Part shown: positions 61,141 to 64,000 of the stretch, piece after piece
How positions within the stretch are numbered: the first letter of the stretch is position 1
Layout of the letters: every line of letters begins with the position of its first letter
From: Micromonospora eburnea
GTDB taxonomy: Bacteria > Actinomycetota > Actinomycetes > Mycobacteriales > Micromonosporaceae
Direction: 5' to 3'
Assembly: GCF_900090225.1 (NCBI RefSeq)
Contig: NZ_FMHY01000002.1
Coordinates: 6,324,001-6,388,000, forward strand
DNA length: 64,000 bases
Notes under the pieces: generated by a model
What the model was told of the DNA's origin: nothing
Databases searched by the model: none
Seen by the model: the letters and a program-made list of their open reading frames with translations, nothing else
Position numbers and translations under genes: made by a program

Positions 61141-62496
61141 TCAGCCGGCGGGGCTGGCGGTGCGTACCTGCTCGGCGATCCGCTCCGCGACGGAACGGGC
61201 GGTGGCCTCGGTGGCCGCCTCGACCATGACCCGGACCAACGGCTCGGTGCCGGAGGGGCGGAGCAGCACCCGGCCCGTCTCGCCCAGCTCGGCCTCGGCC
61301 CGCTCCACCTCGGCGCGGACGGCCGGCGCGGCGGAGCCCACGGTCCGGTCGCCCACCGGCACGTTGATCAGCACCTGGGGCAGCTTGGTCACGACGGAGG
61401 CCAACTCGGCGAGCGACTTGCCGGTGGCGGCCATCCGGGCCATCAGGTGCAGTCCGGTGAGCACCCCGTCACCGGTGGTGGCGTACGCCGGCATCACGAT
61501 GTGTCCGCTCTGCTCGCCGCCGAGGGCGAGGCCGGACGCACGCAGTTCCTCCAGCACGTACCGGTCGCCGACCTTGGTCTCGACCAGCCGGATACCCTGC
61601 GCGGACATGGCCAGACGCAGGCCGAGGTTGCTCATCACGGTGGCGACCAGGGTGTCCTCGGTCAGCCCGCCGGCCTCGCGCATCGCCAGGGCGAGGATCG
61701 CCATCACCTGGTCGCCGTCGACCTCGACGCCGTCGGCGGTCACCGCGACGCAGCGATCGGCGTCCCCGTCGTGCGCGATGCCCAAGTGCGCGCCGTGCTC
61801 CACCACGGCGGCCCGCAGCGCGTCGAGGTGGTTGGAGCCGCAGTCGTCGTTGATGTTGAGCCCGTCCGGCTCGGCGCAGATCGCGATCACCTCGGCGCCA
61901 GCCTCCTGGTAGGCCGCCGGGGCGACCTCGGCGGCGGCGCCGTTGGCGCAGTCAACCACCACCTTGATCCCGTCCAGCCGGTTCGGCACGGTGCCGACCA
62001 GGTGCTGGACGTAGTGGTCGGCACCGTCGAGCAGGTCGTGCACCCGGCCCACGCCGGCGCCGACCGGGCGATCCCAGGCGGTGGTGGCGTTCGCCTCGAC
62101 GGCCGCCTCGATCCGCAGCTCGATCTCGTCGGGCAGCTTGTGCCCGCCGGCGGCGAAGAGCTTGATCCCGTTGTCCGGCATCGGGTTGTGCGAGGCGGAG
62201 AGCATGACGCCCAGGTCGGCCTTGGCCTCGGCGGTGAGGAACGCCACCGCGGGCGTGGGCAACACGCCGACCCGAACCACGTTGGCGCCGGCGCTGGTGA
62301 GCCCGGCCACCACGGCGGCCTCCAGCATCTCGCCACTGGCCCGGGTGTCCCGACCGACCACGGCGAGCGGCGGATGGCTCTTGTCCGTCTCGGCCAGCGT
62401 GTGGGCGGCGGCGACCGCCACCGCGAGCGCCAACTCCGGGGTGAGATCCGCGTTCGCGCGCCCGCGTACGCCGTCCGTGCCGAACAACCGGCCCAT
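61141..62496 (-). CDS. glmM: Phosphoglucosamine mutase
   Basis: Interconverts glucosamine-6- and -1-phosphate, the step after GlmS. The 451-residue protein is full length: [13 protein letters not shown] at the start, the phosphoserine loop [18 protein letters not shown], the metal-binding [10 protein letters not shown], the sugar-binding GGEQSGHI and the phosphate-binding [15 protein letters not shown] 62496 is preferred over the TTG three codons earlier; GGAGG lies 9 nt before the ATG. It follows rpsI after a strong hairpin, the usual actinobacterial order rplM-rpsI-glmM. Confidence 0.97.
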   Translation of the reverse strand: MGRLFGTDGVRGRANADLTPELALAVAVAAAHTLAETDKSHPPLAVVGRDTRASGEMLEAAVVAGLTSAGANVVRVGVLPTPAVAFLTAEAKADLGVMLSASHNPMPDNGIKLFAAGGHKLPDEIELRIEAAVEANATTAWDRPVGAGVGRVHDLLDGADHYVQHLVGTVPNRLDGIKVVVDCANGAAAEVAPAAYQEAGAEVIAICAEPDGLNINDDCGSNHLDALRAAVVEHGAHLGIAHDGDADRCVAVTADGVEVDGDQVMAILALAMREAGGLTEDTLVATVMSNLGLRLAMSAQGIRLVETKVGDRYVLEELRASGLALGGEQSGHIVMPAYATTGDGVLTGLHLMARMAATGKSLAELASVVTKLPQVLINVPVGDRTVGSAAPAVRAEVERAEAELGETGRVLLRPSGTEPLVRVMVEAATEATARSVAERIAEQVRTASPAG

Positions 62497-62540
62497 ACCC
62501 GCCAACCTCCGATGGAAGTGCCGTTGAGAGAGAAAGCGAA

Positions 62541-62584
62541 ACGGCCGGGCCCGCCTCCCTGGATAGAGAGGCAGACCCGGCCGT
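62541..62584 (-). terminator. Terminator after rpsI
   Basis: An interrupted stem (arms 62541-62549 and 62576-62584 perfect, with further inner pairing of CGCCTC with GAGGC) lies 23 nt after the rpsI stop. A pyrimidine-rich stretch follows on the minus strand. Some read-through into glmM is likely, since no other glmM promoter is evident. Confidence 0.65.
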
Positions 62585-62606
62585 CAGAAGTACAAGGTGC
62601 TGATGA

Positions 62607-63071
62607 TCAGCGCTTCGAGTACTGGGGAGCCTTACGGGCCTTCTTGAGACCGTACTTCTTGCTCTCCTTGACCCGGGCGTCACGGGTCAGGAAGCCGGCC
62701 TTCTTCAGGGCCGGGCGGTCGTCCGGCTCGCTCACGATCAGCGCCCGGGCGATGGCGAGGCGCAGCGCGCCGGCCTGGCCGGTGGTGCCGCCGCCACGGA
62801 GGTTGGCGATCACGTCGAACGCCTCGGCCTTCTCGGCGGTCACCAGCGGGTCCTTGATGAGCTGCTGGTGCACCTTGCTCGGGAAGTAGGCCTCGAGGTC
62901 GCGGCCGTTGCAGGTGATCTTGCCGCTGCCGGGGACGATGCGGACCCGGACGATGGCCTCCTTGCGCCGACCCACGGTCTGGATCGGGCGGTCGCCACGA
63001 GGCGCGCGGGCGACGGGCGCCGGCGCCTCGGTGGCCTCGGGGGCAACCTCGGTGACGGTGATGTCGGTCAT
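62607..63071 (-). CDS. rpsI: 30S ribosomal protein S9
   Basis: Small-subunit protein whose C-terminal tail reaches the P-site tRNA. The 154-residue protein has a variable acidic/Pro-rich N-terminus of about 30 residues, then [20 protein letters not shown] and [20 protein letters not shown]. It ends with the invariant [20 protein letters not shown] 63071 follows GAAGGA by 6 nt; the longer frame includes the ribosome site. It is 20 nt downstream of rplM. Confidence 0.98.
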   Translation of the reverse strand: MTDITVTEVAPEATEAPAPVARAPRGDRPIQTVGRRKEAIVRVRIVPGSGKITCNGRDLEAYFPSKVHQQLIKDPLVTAEKAEAFDVIANLRGGGTTGQAGALRLAIARALIVSEPDDRPALKKAGFLTRDARVKESKKYGLKKARKAPQYSKR

Positions 63072-63091
63072 GCTGCTTCCTTCGCCCGCGC

Positions 63092-63535
63092 TCACTGCGC
63101 GATCTGCTTGATCTCGAACGGCACCGGCTGCTGCGCGCCGTGCGGGTGCTCGGCGCCAGCGTAGACCTTCAGCTTCTTGATCAGCTGACGGCCGAGCTTG
63201 TTGTGCGGGAGCATCCCCTTCACGGCCAGCTCCACGGCCCGCTCGGGGCGCTTGGTGAGCAGCTCGTCGTAGCCGACCTGCTTCAGACCACCCGGGTAGC
63301 CGGAGTGGCGGTAGGCGATCTTCTGCTGGCGCTTGTTGCCGGTCAGCGCGACCTTGCCCGCGTTCACGATGACGACAAAGTCGCCCGTGTCGACGTGCGG
63401 CGCGAAAGTCGGCTTGTGCTTGCCACGCAGCAGCGTGGCGGCGTGGGTCGCCAGGCGGCCCAGCACGACATCAGAGGCGTCGATGACGTGCCACTGACGC
63501 TCGATCTCACCCGGCTTCGGGCTGTACGTACGCAC
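63092..63535 (-). CDS. rplM: 50S ribosomal protein L13
   Basis: Early-assembly large-subunit protein, 147 residues, the usual length. It shows [50 protein letters not shown] and [24 protein letters not shown] 63535 follows AAGG by 7 nt. It is the first gene of rplM-rpsI; a leader of roughly 70-90 nt is expected if the TACGCT box near 63625 is its -10. Confidence 0.98.
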   Translation of the reverse strand: MRTYSPKPGEIERQWHVIDASDVVLGRLATHAATLLRGKHKPTFAPHVDTGDFVVIVNAGKVALTGNKRQQKIAYRHSGYPGGLKQVGYDELLTKRPERAVELAVKGMLPHNKLGRQLIKKLKVYAGAEHPHGAQQPVPFEIKQIAQ

Positions 63536-63861
63536 AGGTCTACCTTGTCTCGTCGTCGGTCTGGGGTCGCGCGCCGAGGTGACCAGGGCTTCCCAGTCGA
63601 ACCAGCGCGCACGAACGACCAAGCGTACCTGATGCGGCACGCCTCTGAATGTCGTACAACAGCAGGCAACGATACCCGGCCGCCCGGTGGCAGGTCAAAA
63701 CGGGGTGCCATCCCGCATGGCCAGCGATTTCGGCATGGCAGAGGTCACACGCGCGGACAGCTTACGCGGCCTCGACGCGCGGGCGGCCGGCGCGGTGCCC
63801 GCCGCGCGTCGAGGCGGAAACGGAGCACGGCACGGCCCCGCGGAACCGGTGGGTGAGCCGC
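63536..63861. other. Intergenic region upstream of rplM
   Basis: About 325 bases without a gene. It holds a possible -10 (TACGCT on the minus strand near 63622-63627) for rplM, and a strong hairpin at 63769-63815. The rplM leader may carry ribosomal-protein autoregulation, but no known L13 leader structure was recognised. Confidence 0.45.
63769..63815 (-). terminator. Hairpin terminator of the upstream gene
   Basis: Arms 63769-63780 and 63804-63815 pair perfectly over 12 bp, with GGGC/GCCC (63781-63784 and 63797-63800) pairing inside. It lies 46 nt after the stop of the partial gene at the window end. Confidence 0.7.
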
Positions 63862-64000
63862 TCAGAGCTCCTGGAGGATGCGCAGCGCCCGGCCCACCCG
63901 CTGCATGGTCTCGGTGTCGGCGACGTCCACGCACTCGGTGAACCACTTCTTCATCGGCGAGGAGAGCCGGTCGGGCATCACCACGTACTCGCCCATCGAC
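63862..64000 (-). CDS. 3' end of an unidentified gene
   Basis: The last 45 codons of a minus-strand gene whose start lies beyond base 64000. The visible peptide runs SMGEYVVMPDRLSSPMKKWF, then TECVDVADTETMQRVGRALR and ILQEL before TGA at 63862-63864. Codon use and the hairpin after it support a real gene. The family is not recognised; in other actinobacteria type VII secretion genes or truA lie near here, but nothing in this tail identifies either. Confidence 0.6.
   Translation of the reverse strand, partial: SMGEYVVMPDRLSSPMKKWFTECVDVADTETMQRVGRALRILQEL

Overview
The window is high-GC actinobacterial chromosome, most likely from Micromonospora or a close relative (Micromonosporaceae). The support is very strong G/C at third codon positions, frequent GTG/TTG starts, WhiB and BldM-type regulators, a His-tailed GroEL1 under HrcA/CIRCE control, mycothiol-type enzymes, and gene order. 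Read right to left, rplM-rpsI-glmM, glmS, acpS-nnr-alr-tsaE, tsaB-rimI-tsaD, groES-groEL, whiB, guaB-guaB3, a choD-like oxidase and guaA follow the order known from Mycobacterium (about Rv3443c to Rv3396c). At the left edge the pair pcrA/uvrD1 plus chorismate mutase matches Rv0949-Rv0948c. No tRNA, rRNA, CRISPR array, prophage or transposase was seen.

Layout. 1-1.7 kb: 5' part of the helicase gene pcrA (minus), then a Phe/Tyr attenuator-like leader and aroQ (plus). 1.7-7.6 kb: an oppABCDF-type peptide transport operon (minus). 8.0-13.4 kb: a PIG-L deacetylase, a PspC-domain sensor kinase with LuxR-type regulator (minus), and a divergent PspC/LiaF-like membrane operon. 13.6-15.7 kb: phosphatidylserine decarboxylase and synthase genes converging on a shared terminator. 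16.2-18.7 kb: two tandem double-Nudix proteins and a second small PspC gene. 18.7-29.1 kb: guaA, a GMC oxidoreductase, an LCP protein, two tandem M1 peptidase lipoproteins, guaB3 and guaB. 29.3-33.0 kb: a DUF5319 gene, a BldM-like regulator divergent from whiB, and a membrane-anchored molybdopterin oxidoreductase. 33.1-37.2 kb: groES-groEL, a methyltransferase and YbaK. 37.4-45.4 kb: a xylFGH-like sugar importer with ROK regulator, and a heterodimeric ABC exporter. 45.5-54.4 kb: t6A genes (tsaD, tsaB, tsaE) with rimI, ung, alr, nnr and acpS. 54.6-64 kb: an EspC-like/DUF1023 pair, glmS, an MmpS-like protein, an aminotransferase, glmM, rpsI, rplM and the end of an unidentified gene.

How the genes work together. 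guaB and guaA make GMP. glmS and glmM feed UDP-GlcNAc synthesis, and alr supplies D-alanine for the same wall. pssA and psd make phosphatidylethanolamine. tsaB, tsaD and tsaE belong to tRNA t6A modification. The two PspC genes share an identical 20-bp upstream element (a TCAGGG direct repeat at 11-bp period), which suggests one envelope-stress regulon served by the neighbouring kinase/regulator pair.

Features most worth attention are the aromatic-codon leader before aroQ, the shared PspC operator, a 53-bp dispersed repeat that has become coding sequence inside a methyltransferase gene, a one-base frameshift in alr, a 19-bp inverted repeat framing about 113 bp between whiB and the molybdoenzyme gene, a BldM-like regulator with a degraded receiver, and an ABC exporter pair with complementary degenerate ATPase motifs. 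At least ten genes show a -10 box (often TAGGCT) only 6-8 nt before the start codon, which implies leaderless mRNAs.
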